From Kappaphycus alvarezii (taxonomy: Eukaryota > Rhodophyta > Florideophyceae > Gigartinales > Solieriaceae), in contig NADL03000126.1 of the NCBI GenBank assembly GCA_002205965.3, positions 1 to 64,000 of the forward strand: 64,000 bases of DNA, given 5' to 3'. The translations under genes were made by a program, and so were the position numbers. This document shows, piece by piece, positions 29,549 through 43,505 of the stretch. Below the pieces are notes generated by a model that saw nothing but the letters and a program-made list of their open reading frames with translations, was not told the DNA's origin and did not search any database. The stretch's first letter is position 1; every line of letters begins with the position of its first letter.

Positions 29549-32489
29549 TGCTCTTTTACGCTTCTCTGTTTGACATTTACTATGCAAATACTTCGTAAGG
29601 TCATCTGAGCTGTAAATATTTTTTTGCAACTTTTGCAGTAGTACTGACTCGGAGTCACACAACATGATCGAGATTGACTTCTTTCGCTCTTCAAAACAAA
29701 TATATGATTGGACGCAATTTTCAAAAGTTATAGAAAATTTCTGGTCAAACACATCCAAAATTGAGCCACCATAGCGCTCTAACTACTCAAGTACCCTTTC
29801 AGGAAGTTCTGAGGGTACAATGTTGATTTTTTGCCTTTTTACATCAACATCAGGATGAAATTAGCATTACATTGATCTTCTGTGTTATGAAGATTGATCT
29901 TCGTGTTATGAAGATCAAGTATCAGCTCCTCAAGTAACAAAACGGGCGTAGATGGTAGCAGAAGCCTGAATGACCTTTTCCATGACTCTTGACGGTCGGC
30001 ATTAGTCGAGATCCATGGGATTTTTTCCCGCACAATTTGTAAAAGGCATCTTATATCTGATTATTGCGACTTATCGGAACGTAGAAACCGAGGGAAAGAA
30101 GGTGATCTCGGAGGTCACGATGTAGGGTAGAGTTCAGGAGAGGATAAATTTCGATATATAATGACGAAAAGTCTACAGCGAAAAACTTTGAAAGAGATGC
30201 CCCGTTCTGGTCCTTGTAAAGATAAACGTTGAGAAAAAGCGATGCGAGATTTTTCTCTTCATCGATGGAAGATTTCAAACGAAGGCCTTGGTTGGCGTCG
30301 ATAGGATCTTCCGTTATGTTTTCTAGGTCACTCACGTTAGGGACTTATGACCTGTAGCGCCGTCAGGGCGAAAAATGACTAGTGTGACCCTACCCTCGGC
30401 GCTTGTACGTGAAGTGGCCGAACCTTCGGATTGCTTGGCTTACGGTTGGATCTGGATAAGTTGCTTGTGAGATGATTTGTATTTCGTGTTTTCGTGTTGG
30501 TGCTTTTCTATAATATTAATTCCTCTGGACCCGCTCTTCTGTCAGTTTACCCCAAAATTTATTAATCATGGAATAAAACATTGCGGTTTGCGGGCTAGTG
30601 GCTGCAACTTTTGATAAAGTGGGTAAATCATGATGAAAACATCAGATCGGCGGGTAGTGGTCAAACATTGGCACAAAAAAGAGACTCTAAATGATTGAGT
30701 ATGAGCCAATACAGAATATTCCTTATAAATCAATAGGTACTCAAAATAGACTGAATTATACATAGAGATTGCCCCTGAGAACACGTAGATCATTCCTAGA
30801 GTTGAAGTTTCGTGAGTATATTTGAGTAGTCTGAAAAAGTGTTGGGCTGAGGTGAGGAGGATCGAAGGATCGAAGTAAGGAAAGCGACTACACGGAGCAC
30901 AGTGAGAGATAGCCACAATATCATCGTACCGTTGTTTTGCGAGGCAAATTGGGAATATTCAATGAAAGGACTGTACGAAGACCGCTTCAGAAAAATGGAT
31001 ACCGTGGGGTATTTAACACTACCTGATGGTGAATACTGCGATAAAGAGGCTTTTGACCCCGCTAGTAGTCAATCAATAATCATGTTAGATTAGATAAGAT
31101 AAAAGTCAATCAATTATCATACTGCAGCCCAACAGGAGACATCTGCACAATGACAGACAGTAGCAAAATGACCTCATATGTAGTGCATTGGGGCTTGGCC
31201 GTTTTCAGAGCCGATTTAAGCATAGAAAAACACAAACAAAATTAATATACTAACTGAAGGTAAACATCTAATTCAGGACATACGACATACCCCACGTTAT
31301 CATTCGAATAGGTGGTTAGTAGCCTCCTCGACTGACATGGTGAGAATAGGAGGGTTATGTGAGCTAAAATTATAAATAGAGGACTTTAATGAGATGGTTG
31401 CGGTACTAGCGTCTCATCCGATATCACATGAAAAATTGAGGTACCGTCAATCCATATCTTCATGACATGTAAAAGTTGTTTTGAAGTGTCCGTCCTTCTC
31501 ACATAGGGTGGATTTGGATTCTGAGGTGCTTAGGGGACTCCATCTGTGGCGAGCCATTCGCCCCGTACCTGTAACATGAAGTTCACGCTAAACAACTCTC
31601 TTGGAGAATTTCGTGCCGAAGACTGAGAAATTTGTTGACTACTAATTTACCATCCTCATAAAAGGCCTCTTTCGTGCGAAATCTTACCGCTTGTAGAGTT
31701 GAAGTGTTGCGAAAGCGATGCTCCTGCAAGTGAACTTGAAAACAGAGAAGAGTAAAGAAGCGAAGTACAATTGTCACGATTTGAGGTATGATATGGGGTA
31801 GAAGAGATATCAAATACTCAAATGACAGGAGATAATTCAAATAAAAATGTTATGGGCAGCAGAAGGACGGAAAGTTTTGATTCTGCACATGTGAGAGTAA
31901 TGAAACATTCAATAATTTAAAGCAAATGACACCAAGAACTAAAATGGCTTTTCATTGGTACAATGAAGGAGGAAGAGAGGGCGAGAGACGGCAGAACAAG
32001 CAATGAATTGAGAATCTAGGAGTTGCGCTAGAGATTTCCAAGTTGGCGATTATATAGGCCTCTTGAACAGATCTTGATCGTAAACCAATTTTCCTCGGGC
32101 AAGCGGTATACATGCTACTTCGTAATCATCTCGGTGGCCAAAAGTAATCATATCAGCTACGGCAGTGTGTAGGGTGCATAACGGTAAGCTGTCTTTGTGG
32201 CCATCATGAAAGGTGCTGACTGTGTACCGATGCAGCCCTACCCGTGTGACTTGTTCTACGCGGCAGATCAAAGATATGTTCGAATTTTCTTTTCACGTTC
32301 ACCCGTAATGTTTTAGTTAAAGTATGAAAACGAAAGAGCTTGATACATGAAAAAGGAAAAATGAGCCGAATTTATGCGAAACCACGCCATAGTTTCAGAT
32401 CGATACGGATTCGGTGGAAAGTTTGGAAATTATTTTTGAAATTTATCCTCAACCGATCATGTAAAAAGGAGAATCTTACCTCTGCAGTT
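29549..32489 (-). other. Decayed DNA, possibly gypsy 3' internal sequence
   Basis: No intact gene. On minus, 32050-32271 (RVGLHRYTVSTFHDGHKD) has the shape of an integrase GPF/Y-like end, and 30051-30335 (LASLFLNVYLYKDQNGASLS ... LGFYV) loosely resembles the C-terminal module. Both are weak. 29880-29940 is a small tandem repeat of TTGATCTTC-GTGTTATGAAG. Confidence 0.3.
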
Positions 32490-33960
32490 TGATACGTATA
32501 AATGGCCGAAAAAATATTCTCAGATCCATTTATACTAATACAGAGGCATCGTAAGAGAAAATTTACAAGAACGGGGAGCCAAAGAGCTACAACGTATTAT
32601 AGAAGGGGCAGTGTCTACCAGCTATGCTCAGTTAATATCGTAATGAACTGTTCCCGAAGGCATAGAGTGATATTAAACTTCGAAATCTTTTAGGTTTGGA
32701 CTTGTAGTTGTCTTCTATCTTTTTTGCTCCCCTGTATAATAATCATTTTTTCTCAACTTACAAAAAAACGTTTGGCTAACTCTAAATTATTTTACCATAA
32801 ATGCATGAGAGGCGTCTTGTGAATGAGAAAGACTACCATTATATACAATCAGCTCAAATACCTATATTTACTCTTCCCAATCATAGTCATCGAGCTCAAA
32901 GCGGAGCAATTCCTCTAAAATATCGATATCGTCAATGCAGTTCCTACAAACTACTTCGAACGGCCCAAAATGGTAGATAGCCTCCTCTGACACATCAAAA
33001 TCCTTAAATACATCCTCATAACGAAAAATCTAAGCCTCATCCCCTGGAAATGAGTTCAAAATAACGAGTACTCCCCCACTACCTCCTCAGTATTCCACAG
33101 CAGCTCCCTTATGGCTTTAAACCATTGGCCCCCACTGGTCCACATTGGTCCACGCAATCCTTCTCGTCTTTTGATTTCTCTACATTCTCCGTAGCCTCCT
33201 TCGGTTCTCCTACTTCCTCTGATTCTGCCTCCTCTGCATCCAATCACTCGACTTCCTCCTCTGCAGCATCTCCTTTTTCCAAAAAATGACGACGGACTTA
33301 CTCCGGAACGCGTTCTTGGTCCATTCTCCTAAAGTGCTCTTAATAATTAGTTGCGCAACTCTACATAAAGGCCAGGGGATTGATGGGAAGGTGGCGTTTG
33401 GATTATTTAGAGATGGTGAATGATGGGCTGAGTTTTTACATGTTGCGGAACAACAGGGATAAGCTAATGGGCTGATTGACGATATGGGTGTTGCTTCAAC
33501 CACGTTGATGTAGAAATTTGAATAGATTACATTTTCGAAAAGTTTCAAGGCCCTGGGCTCGATAAAGAACTCGGTGTAATTTTAAGGATTTAAATTTGAA
33601 TTAATGCAGGTAAATAATAATAAATCTACTTGATTAAATATAAAAACTGAATTTGGAGGACAAAGCGAAGTCAGAATAATTTGTTTTAAAAGAATAGGAT
33701 ATAATCGTCAAACAATAAATAGAGGATTCAGTCGTATAGTTATTTTTTTAATCTATGCAAAAAAGGAGAATAGAATACATTTTTATTGAAAGAATGGCAG
33801 AAAGATATTTTTGACTTTGGGAAGACGGGAATGTATCTGGGGATAATGAGAACATTAGGTTGAGGAAATGTACGGTTTCGTATTTACGGGGAATAAAGAA
33901 ATATTAAAAAAATATGAGGACTTATTAAGCTGAATTAGTCTGTATAAAAGAGCATGAAAA
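32490..33960 (-). mobile_element. Decayed solo long LTR
   Basis: The minus-strand end lies at 32490 (TGATACGTATAAATGG on plus, cf. TGATAGGGGTAAATCGG). R-U5 matches run to 32700 (TATAGAAGGGGCAGTGTCTACC). Acidic-tail remains lie at 32870-33010 (CAATTCCTCTAAAATATCGATATC). The outer end is estimated from LTR length. Confidence 0.6.
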
Positions 33961-36900
33961 AAAAAAACTGCTCGTCGGGAGAGGCCTGCGATCTGCACGG
34001 CAGTTTTGGTAGATGAAATAAACGCAGTAATTTCACCAAAATGGTCACGGGTGGCTTTACATACACCATTGGAAACTTTGAGGGGGTTCGTGCTTTAGGG
34101 AGGTCCTAACGGGCGGTAGGACCTTATTGATGAAGAACTGAAGATGGCTAATAGACTTCGAAATATTGCACTACAAATAGAAAAAACGTTTTCAGCGTTC
34201 CGACTTGCTGACCTCTATGGGAGATACTAAACACGGGAGTAAAAAGTGGTGGGTTGAAGAAAGACATCTAGTTGCGTTCAGCCTGCGGAGCGTGAAGAAT
34301 ACCTGCAGGGTGACTCGCAGGTAATGTATTAACGCACTATTAGTTGGAGAATATGAAACGTTAAGAGCAAATAAAGACCTCTAATATGGTTTCAAACAAT
34401 TTGACCACTAGAGAGGAAATTGCACTTGACTTTGTACTATATGAATGCATCAGGAAGATTTTTCTTCCTCATAGGGCTAGAAAGATCGCTAACTAACTGA
34501 GCGAAAGAGCATTTATAGAGAATAAAATCATTTTTTGGTAACGGTACGGCTTACTTAGAATCTTCTCTGACACTAATTTTCTGTTCTCGGACCTTTATAT
34601 CTTTCTAGAAAGAATAAAGAAGACTTTTGAATAATCTTTTCCTGTGATAAGCCTTCTAAACGCCCACGATGGAAGCAATCCACATCCCACCTATGAATGT
34701 GTGCGTGAGAGAGATAATGGTTTACTTCAGTGGGAAGGGCGGGAAAGAGAGGGTATCTAAGAGACACCTAAGAGACTGGGGAAGCACTTAAAAGGAGCCA
34801 TGGATTTCGTGTAATGTATCGTAGAATTTGGCGGATATCTGCTCAATTCAAATAATGTCAGTGAGTATGTTGTCTCAGAGTGGAAAATAGGAATGAAATG
34901 TTGGACGAAATAGATTCACTAAAAATAAGGATAGCTTGGAGCTGAGAAACAAGTGAAAAAAGAATTTAGGAGCGATATGGCTAGAAATGGTAGAGAGAAA
35001 GAGAAGATGGAGCGAGAGAGAGAAAAGTAAGGAAGGAAGGAAGTAGAGTGAAAGAGACAGTGAGAGCGTAAATAAGTGAGTGACCAAGAAAGTGAGTTGA
35101 GACGAGAAGTGGTGAGGGACTTTACTCATACAGAACATGAAGGGAGACTGGGGCTTATATAGACCGCGACGCGAGTCGACTGGAGCTTCCGGACGATCGA
35201 TGGAATTTTCCATAAGCCATGTGGACGACGGTGGGATACTAATCTTAAAACTGCTTTAGCTGATCTAAAGCTAATCATCTCAAGCTTACGTACTGTACGG
35301 TGCAAAACCGTAATGGTAAAGCTCTAAGCTGTACAAAAAAATACAGCAACGGAATTCCGTAAGCGTCTTTTCCATCTCTAGACTGTCAGAAGAGGAGAAA
35401 GCAAGTATTTACACTAACATTAAATGCATAAGAAGTGCAAAAAGTCCAGCAAATATGTGATACAGCTTTTCCGCATTGAGGCGCCTGGGTATAAAGGCTT
35501 CTCTTGATAGCACCGCAAGCACTGTGCCGCTGTGAAAGATCAGTATAGGGTAGATTCACACTTTCATTCCGATGATGTCAATCAGAAATTTTTTCCAGCA
35601 AATAAACTGCAGCCAATGGGCTAACCTATTTTAAACCCTTTTAATCAACCTAATTTACCCCATAGTTTCCACTTATTGGTGCGGTATTAATTATTGTGAG
35701 AATGTTGGTAACACCGTGCTGTATGTATAGTTATTGTTACAGATGGGGGCCAAAATATCTATTAAATGTCTTGCGTACTGACAACCGAATCACGTTTACA
35801 GAACAAAAGAAAAATAATGAATCATGCGTTAGAAGTAAACATTTGTTCTAGAAGCAACCAGAGGAGTTTATTCGGCAAAAGGAGAATTTCAATTGCTGTA
35901 GAAAATGGTTTAGGTGCTTTCTACGTGGCATAATGTTGATTTACAACAGTATGCCTGGTTTATGCTATATTTTGTATACCTTTTCGGCTGTAATACTGTA
36001 TTCGTGAAATATCCTCATAGTTCTCCGTTATTAATGTCATGCTACAGAGATATTTAATTTCCAGAGGACAAACATTTCAACCTTTCCTTAACAGAAATCT
36101 TTGAAACGTCAATTTCACAGTTAATGGCCCCAGTTACACTCGGGTCACCATTATATGAATTTCAAGGAGATTTTTAAATAATGAATTCGACCAACGCAAT
36201 TTATGTTCAAGCTCTTTCTTCCTGAGTGATAGAACGATGCTGACAAAAATTTAAGTGTCCATTAGCTCATTCGAGATCTGAAAATCCTACCTTGGCTAGT
36301 ATAAGGACCGGAACCAAAGTAGCTAAAGAAGTTCAAAAATATTCCCGTCCGCTCTATCATTCTCCTTCGTCTTTTAACCACTGTGTATTACCTATATAGC
36401 AATACATGGCTGTTCAACTAAGTGTCCATTATGATTTTGCACATTTTCACTTTTTCATCTGGCAGTTGACTGAAATAGATATGAAAATGATGAATAGGCT
36501 TCGATTCACCCCACCAATGAGTGAATAGTCGTCAGCTGAAAATGATTGCAAAACGTTTACAATCTCTGTTCTTATGCCGCAAAACAAATCTGCATCCTAC
36601 AGCAGTTCTAGATTTATCGACAAGGATCAGAAAAAAGGTTTCCTAGATATCTTGGTAAATATTTGGTGAAACTTGTTGCTGCATCCAGCAAGTTAAACAA
36701 ATTTCTGTAGTAAGCAAATCACAGAATAAGAAATATATTCATATTTTTTAAAAAGAGATGCCGGGCGGTTTTAACTTGTTCAAATCTGAAGATGGATACA
36801 AAGTAAAGCAAAATGAAAGCTCACAGTAGCGAATGCAAATTATTTCCCGTAAATAGTCCTGTCGGTATCTTAAGTAGCGCTTTCATATTTGTAGTTTGCA

Positions 36901-37365
36901 CAAGTGAAACACTCTGATAAGAAATAAGAAACACATTGTCCAGGTGGCATGGGATAGTAAGGCAATTTTTGATTGGCAAAGCAATGATACATTATCCCAG
37001 TGTGCAACTCGCCCGTAACTATTCCAAGTGTACCAATGGGGTTAAACGTTGTGTTCAGAATTGTAAGGAAAGTGTAGTGAAAGCAAAGTGCCTAGTAGCC
37101 CTGGTTGCAAGGTTACCAGTGGTTTGACTCTACAATGTTAGAAGAGATGAAATGAATTCGTGTGAATCTGTAAAGTCTGTAAAGTGAAATACAACACTGT
37201 CCTTCTCTATCTATCTACTTTGAATTCAAGAAAGTTTGGAACAATAAAGAAGCAGCCATTGCAAACTGGAATTTCCAGATTTTCTATGGTGAAGATGGTC
37301 GCATGAAGATTTTCCTTACTTTTTGTTGCCCACTGTAATGACATTACTTTCTCCGAAACTCATAC
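33961..37365. other. AT-rich DNA without supported genes
   Basis: 34985-35110 is purine-rich low complexity (GAGA/GAAGG). Otherwise I see no domain, RNA gene or repeat match; open frames are short and AT-driven. Confidence 0.4.
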
Positions 37366-37367
37366 TT

Positions 37368-37960
37368 TTAATATCTAAAAAGATCTTTGGACAATATAAG
37401 TAATCCGCTCTGGTGCAAAGTTGCGATCTGAGGCACCCCGTCAATCAATAGATAATCCACGCCTGTTGTAGGATTTTGAATTTACGTATAACGATTGAGA
37501 ATTGAAAAAGGCCCCCCGACAATTTTATCACCGAAGCCAATGAAAATTTTTCAAATGAAAAAATATTCTAAAATACTCAAGCTCTATCAGATGGTAAATT
37601 GGACTAGAAAAGTCGGAATGTTGAGATTTTTGTAGAAATGTGTTTAATAAAGCTGTTATTTTTTAATATCTAAAAAGATCTGTTGGACAATATAAGTAAT
37701 CAGCTCTGGTGCAAAGTTGCGATCTGAGGCACCCCGTCAATCAATAGATAATCCACGCCTGTTGTGGGATTTTGAATTTACGTATAACGATTGGGAATTG
37801 ATAAAGCCCCCCCGACAATTTTATCACCGCAGCCAATAAAAATGTTTCAAATTAAGAAATATTCTAAAAATACTCAAGCTCTATCAAGTGGTAAAATAGA
37901 CTAGAAAAGTTGGAATGTCGAGATTTTTGTAGAAATGTGTTTAATAAAGCTGTTGTTTTT
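37368..37960. repeat. 295-bp tandem duplication
   Basis: Two head-to-tail units start at TTAATATCTAAAAAGATC (about 37368 and 37663). They differ at about 5% of positions and share ATCTGAGGCACCCCGTCAAT and AGCTCTATCA. Non-coding. Confidence 0.85.
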
Positions 37961-39049
37961 CCAATACTGCCGAGTAAAAGTAAATTGTGCAACTCTATTC
38001 TCCTTGCGTATGTTATATTTTTGGAAACGATGTCTGCTTTGCACAATGTCTCTACAAATTCATTGCTCATTGCCGCATTTACTCTCGACACCGAGTGAAT
38101 AAAGGACATATGGGCCGCTTCTTCAGTGAATAAGTACAAACAACGCATTTTATTCGAAAGATATCCAAACAAATCGTTAGTCACAGTTTCGCGCATTACC
38201 ACTGGGAAAATTTAATGCATCAAGGTGTAATTAAGCGTTCATACGCAGGTATCGAAAGCCAAAAAGATTTTCGGAGAGGTAACAGTGTCATAAAATCTTC
38301 GAAAGAATATAAATGGGTTAGTAAAGGAGTCCCCAAATATTTCTAAAATATTTCCTTTCGCGTTTTATTCATGCCATGAACAACACTTGCCTGATCGAAT
38401 GAATCTTCTTTTACTCTTCACATTTTTGTAGTCTTGTTAAAGCCTTTACTTTGATTTGCAGATCTGTCTGAGCGACTTAGACAAAAGAAGGCGAATACAA
38501 ACGCGTTTAAAGAAGTTAAAAGGTTGTCGCTTACGCAGAAATTCGCATTGCGCCTTCGAGGATCTCTATAGCTGCATGTCAAGGTCAGGATAGATTATTT
38601 GATAAAAAAAGAAGCTGGCTACTTCTTTTAAATTAAGATTAGTACTAATATTTTATTTTTCCGTCAAGGGTGAGTTCATACGAAGTTCAGTATGAATTTC
38701 GGACTGCATACGAGAACAATGTTTGGATCAATAATGACAACAATTCGAAATTTGTCTCGGTAAAAAAAGCCTTATCTATCGATTGAATTTTACTTTGCAC
38801 TTCATTTCTTCTAAATTTCTCAGGAGAGCTTGATTATTCTTAAAACGTTATCCATTAACAACGTAAAGGTGATCAATTGTGGTCTTTTAGATGTGGCTAT
38901 TAAACAAAAAAGACAAAATACATCATTCGAACAATATCAAAACAACAGAACAAACCTTGATATTCAAACAAACAGGGAAAAAATTCTGCTCAAGGGGAAC
39001 ACCACGACTATTATGATTAACGAGAATGAAGTGCAGTAGTTTTGGAGGT
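37961..39049. other. AT-rich DNA without supported genes
   Basis: No recognisable domain or repeat. It adjoins the 3' side of the decayed gypsy copy that begins (on minus) at 43150. Confidence 0.35.
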
Positions 39050-40297
39050 TGCTGGGGCGAACTACAAAAGGAAACAAACGTTTCTCGTGAATTGCACGTT
39101 GGGAAGGGCGTCTATCAAACTAGGCCGGCCAATACCTTTAGTAGTCTCTGTTCCATATGTAGCACGGCCCGCAGTATCTGAACTTGGGAGCTGGCCACTT
39201 AAATGTTGTCTCGAAGGCCTCCCATGCACGATAAGGACCCACTTGCCGAAATTGAATCTTGAACATTCTGCGAAGACTTTATTTCTTAATACACGCTCTT
39301 GGTCAGCCCTTCTTCATGTTCGGAATGACACGTTTGCTTGTAGCTCCAATCGTTTATTTTTCTCCGAGGCGTTGGAAATGAGAGCTGGAGCATCTGGTGA
39401 TTTTATTCGTTATACCTCTTCGTATATCAACTCGAAAGAAGATTCTCCGGAGGCGAGACAAAGATGATGCTATCCAGACAAAAAGTTCGGCAGACTCTCC
39501 TCGCAGTCCATTTTCTGGCCTAGGACCATTTTCTTGACGGCAATCTTGATAGTACCTACCAACCTCTCGGCCTTGCCATTCTACATGGGGTAGTAGGCCG
39601 AAGCAGAGCTCCAAGCGATTCCTCGTTTACCTAAAAGAAGTTGAGAAGAGAAGCAGCTTTGAATAATCCGGCGTTGTCGGATACAATGGTCTTTGGGGGA
39701 CCAAAATTGAACAAAAATTTACTTCTCTATAAACTGAGCAACAGGTCTGAGAGACATATTTTCGGCGGACAAAGGTATTGAAATACCAGTGGAATTATCT
39801 AAAGCAATGTGCAAAAACGTCTTCGTGCTCTTAGACTCCGGAAGCTTCCCGGGGAACTCGAACGAATAAATCTTGATTATATTTGACAGCGAAATTTTCA
39901 CGCTTGTATGGCAGGGTGGAATCAGTTTTATCTTATGACATCTCTCACATCTTCTTACGTACTTTTTGATGTCCGTATGCACATATGGCCACCAGTAGCG
40001 GTCAGAAACAAACTTATTCGTGGTTTCAGTGTCCAAGTGCCAAATACTATCATGGAAGCTGTGGAATATCAACGTCCTATTCTCGGAAAAGAGGACAGTA
40101 TTGAGTCCTAATTTCGTGCGTCCTAGAAGTTTAGTCTCCCAAACTGTGATGCGCTTCGATATACGCTTGATTTCATGACTCTTGTTTCCGTCTTCTTCTT
40201 CGATCTTAAACTTCCATAGATGACGAGCGACCTTAGTAAGATGGGATTTCATTGCACGGCTCTCCACGAAATAGATTGAACCAACTGTAACAATCAA
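39050..40297 (-). pseudogene. pol: Integrase of copy 6
   Basis: The HHCC region is well kept (FHDSIWHLDTETTNKFVSDRY, YVRRCERCHKIK). It is followed by YSFEFPGKLPES (the first catalytic Asp is replaced by Glu), ALDNSTGISIPL, IVSDNAGLF and, in another frame, GKAERLVGTIKIAVKKMV with the catalytic Glu. WVLIVHGRPSRQHL at about 39200 matches VLVVHGKAMQQAV in element 1. Frame breaks near 39710, 39640 and 39590. Confidence 0.75.
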
Positions 40298-40439
40298 GTC
40301 TATATCGTCGACGCCTGAGGATGGTGTTGAACAAATAAGGACGGCTCGCGACCGGTAGTACGCGGCAACATTACATGCGGCTAGCCTATACTAGACTTCT
40401 AACTCGTAAGCAGGAAGAAATGAAATCCAACCTTCCATT

Positions 40440-41065
40440 GACCTATTTCTTTTTAAAGGCGTAGCGAAAGTCTTGATGATCAGTGACTGAACTGAATGGT
40501 TTTATCGACAACAAATATACTTGAAACTTCCGCGAGGCAAACATTACCGCCAGAGCCTCCTTTTGACATGCAGAATAGTTTCCTTCAGCCGAATCCCTGG
40601 TGCACCTAGCATACTACATGGGATACATTTTTCTATCTTTTTTTTTGGCGAGGCTCACCCCTACTGCGATGCTTGAACCATCAGATTCCACTAGAATCGC
40701 GGAATCGAGGCCTGGAAATACCAGAACCTGTGGAGTAGTGTGCTTCTCTTTTAAAGTCTCTAATGCCTCTATCATTTCTTTCTTCATGTGTAAATCTTTA
40801 CTGCAAGACGTATAAGCATGTAATGCGGCGGAAATCTAGGCGAAGACCAAAATGAAACGGCGTTGATAACTTGCAAGGCCAAGGGAACCGCGCAACTGAT
40901 CAAAGTTCTCCTCAATGGAGTTAAAAATAACGACAAATCGTCCAGTGAACCGCGTGCTAAGGGAATTTCCCGCAGAACATATTCTATATGCGCTAAAATA
41001 TTGACTACGCATTCGCATTTATGAGACAAAAGGGCATCACCTTAAACTTGAACGTCCTATGACGG
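40440..41065 (-). pseudogene. pol: RT-RNase H remains of copy 6
   Basis: On minus: RTFKFKVMPFCLINA, then ILVESDGSSIAVGVSL, YSACQKEALAVMFASRKFQ and VTDHQDFRYAFKK, which match the RT motif and RNase H blocks of the young elements. The YxDD block is not found. Confidence 0.65.
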
Positions 41066-41899
41066 CAAACAAAGTTATTCCTCCCTTTTACCTCTCGCTC
41101 ATGCGAGCCTTGCAGTATCCTGCGAGCATCTCCGGAGATAATCGTTTATTCGCGCCTGGCTTTTTTCATGAAGGGGCGCTAGAGAGCCCTCAAAGCGCCA
41201 CGAACTTCATCTTATTCTTCAGAAGTGGTGAATAATCCGTCAAAAAGCTTCTACTCTCCCTGTTTTACCACAATCTCCACCGATGAACAAAGCATATTCT
41301 TTTTCTGGACGATTCGATGACTCCATCCTAGCGTTCGAATCGGATGTGAAATCTTAGTTGGGAGTATCGACATCTTCGCCTTCGGAGAGCCTCTTTTGTG
41401 TTGCTTTCGCGTCACGTTCGAGCGCTAGCACGACTTCTTTGGTCCTAATGTGCCGGTGCAAACTCTATGTTGTAATTTATGGGCTCCGCAAATAAATGCG
41501 AGTGCAGGAATTCTAATTATAATGTCAAATAGAGACCTCTAGACAAGAGATTGGTATAACTTTGCCATTTGTCTCCTAAGATGACAGCAATAAGGCGAAA
41601 CAAGATGAAATTTCTCCATTAGCCACAATTATCCTCCTTGACTTAAAATTCGGCGATAGATATGAATGTAGAGACAAAATGGTGGACACCACGTTTGGCA
41701 CAGCCCAGAATAAATCACAGCAAAGAATTTAGTACCGTAAACCTTAATTTGTACGATGTTTAGTAGGCGAAACACCTGTTGGACACGACTGCGAGGCGCG
41801 GAACCGACTGCTTCACGAGTAGTGGCACATTATTTTGGTAGCTCCATCTGCCTTCTTACGAAATAGCTGGCGAAAATGTCAGACCGAGATTGGATTCCC

Positions 41900-43150
41900 A
41901 AGCTCCGACACAACGTCGTATTTACTCACGTACTCTTGATTATTTGAATTTTTTGCGTGGTTGTTGTTTTTTGGCTTCCTTCTGCGATTCAAATTACGGA
42001 CTTATTCTACCAGAGAGAGTGAGGGAGTAACTGGGGAGTGAGCTAGTAGCTAGGGATTGCTGCGGACTATTTACGAGAAAGGATATCGAACATTACCGTA
42101 TTCTCGCCGTTTTAGTAAGGCTTGAACTCGGGAATTTTCTTGGTTGCCTTGATGAGCTGTTGGACAGCAAACATCGATGCCTGAGTCGCTTTTAAAGACT
42201 GCATAAGCCTGACCTGCTTTTCTATTTCTCCTGCTCGTTAGTATCGTTATCTCTCGAAGACCTACCCCTAGCGGCAGACCGACAATTGGCTTCTAAATGA
42301 CCATTCTTTCCTCAATATGAGCAAAGCGTTTTGTAGAGAGTTTTTTCTCACATTTGATGGAGTTCTGACCTTACTTGTTGCAATAAGAGCAATGAGGAAC
42401 TTTGAGGCCCCTCTGCTGTATCGTGAAGGTCCTGCATCGTTATTTCTCTTCGTTTTCTTTAAAACAATGTCATTCTGGTTAGATCTTCAGGAAAAAAGTC
42501 CTCTTTGTTCTATATGTTTCTGGAACGGGAGTCTGGACGAAGTAATAACCGACTGGTGCGACGTCTTAGACTCGGCTTGAAGGGCCAATAAAAAGGAGTC
42601 GATTCAAGTGAAAGCCTCTTGAGCAGCCTGATGCTTGAGTATATCAAGCTCCACGGCAGGCTAAGAAATTCTATAGCTCCTCGAGACGGCAGCAGTGGTG
42701 CGTCAAAGTGCAAATCTTGCAACGTTTTCGAAGCCGGCTTTCTCATAAAGGAGATCCATTTCTTTCATGGAACAGAAATTTATTCGATTTCGAGCCCAAC
42801 TTCTAATGGTTGTCGGATGACGTGTTGATGATCTTCTACCTTGACGATGTTCTTGAAGATTTTTGCTTGACAATGGAGTACTTTTTTGCCTCTCCTATTA
42901 GTTCTCCATTCGAAGCGAATGTATTACAGAAGACGTCGAAAGCTACATGTCTAGGTTCTAAGGAGAGTGAGTTTTTTTCCAGATCGTGCTAGAGGCCATA
43001 AAGTTCTCATAGAAGGAATAAAATTTGCGCTCATCGCTCCTGTCGTCGAACACTACCGCGCTGGCGCCGGTTGTTTCAGTCCTGTCCAATAGTACCATAT
43101 TGTTGTCGGTCGTCTCGTTGTCTCCATTCAGTCGCGCGCCCTCGACACCT
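41900..43150 (-). pseudogene. gag: gag remains of copy 6
   Basis: A gag-like start (MVLLDRTETTGASAVVFDD) is followed further down by two CCHC-type knuckles, each with one stop: CSYCNK-GQNSIKC (about 42390-42340) and CSY-GKNGHLEANC (about 42320-42280). The middle is unreadable. Confidence 0.6.
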
Positions 43151-43158
43151 ACCTTACA

Positions 43159-43185
43159 TACAGTACAGTATGATACTGTACTGTA
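43159..43185. repeat. 27-bp perfect palindrome
   Basis: Arms TACAGTACAGTAT and ATACTGTACTGTA around a central G, 28 bp from a LINE 3' end. Confidence 0.9.
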
Positions 43186-43212
43186 CTTAAAACAAATAAC
43201 AGTCCGAAATGC

Positions 43213-43410
43213 GTGGAAAATCTTTATGTTGTACAATGTTGCACGCAGCGTGCAGAGGGTACTCTTAAATTAATAACGGATGAGGGATGGGTAGGAACTT
43301 TCGCGCCTGCATTATTTGGAGACTAAACGAAAAACGGGTAACGAAGTCGCGGAGCTCCTCTTGAGGGGAGAAACCGCGACTGAAAGCAGCGACAATTGTG
43401 ACAGTTGTGG
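43213..43410 (-). mobile_element. LINE 3' end fragment
   Basis: On minus it matches the last coding bases and 3' UTR of the LINE (GAGCTCCGCGACTTCGTTACC) down to CATAAAGATTTTCC at 43213. The match fades beyond 43410; 43411-43505 is unassigned. Confidence 0.75.
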
Positions 43411-43505
43411 CAAAATACGTGACTGTGAGGGCACTGGAGACGTGAAAAAAGGTTTGGGGTGTTTTGATGCAACGGCTCGCTGCACCAGTCGTCATTCCAA
43501 TGCTG

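Larger units (their letters stand above)
39050..43150 (-). mobile_element. Decayed gypsy element of a second lineage (copy 6)
   Basis: On minus, in order: gag start (VVFDDRSDERKFYSFYENF, near 43075), two damaged zinc knuckles (42400-42280), a reverse-transcriptase scrap (RTFKFKVMPFCLINA, about 41060-41020), RNase H (about 40720-40450) and integrase (40297-39050). It is diverged from elements 1 and 2 throughout, so it is a different family. No LTRs are identified. Confidence 0.75.

Noticed and set aside
29549-32489. A complete gypsy internal region linking the LTRs at 28074 and 32490
   Set aside because: No primer binding site follows the 32490 end and the polypurine tract at 29549 is poor; resemblance to integrase end and modules is too weak for more than a tentative note.
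39042-39467. 141-codon plus-strand frame
   Set aside because: It is antisense to decayed integrase sequence of copy 6 (WVLIVHGRPSRQ on minus) and shows no motif.
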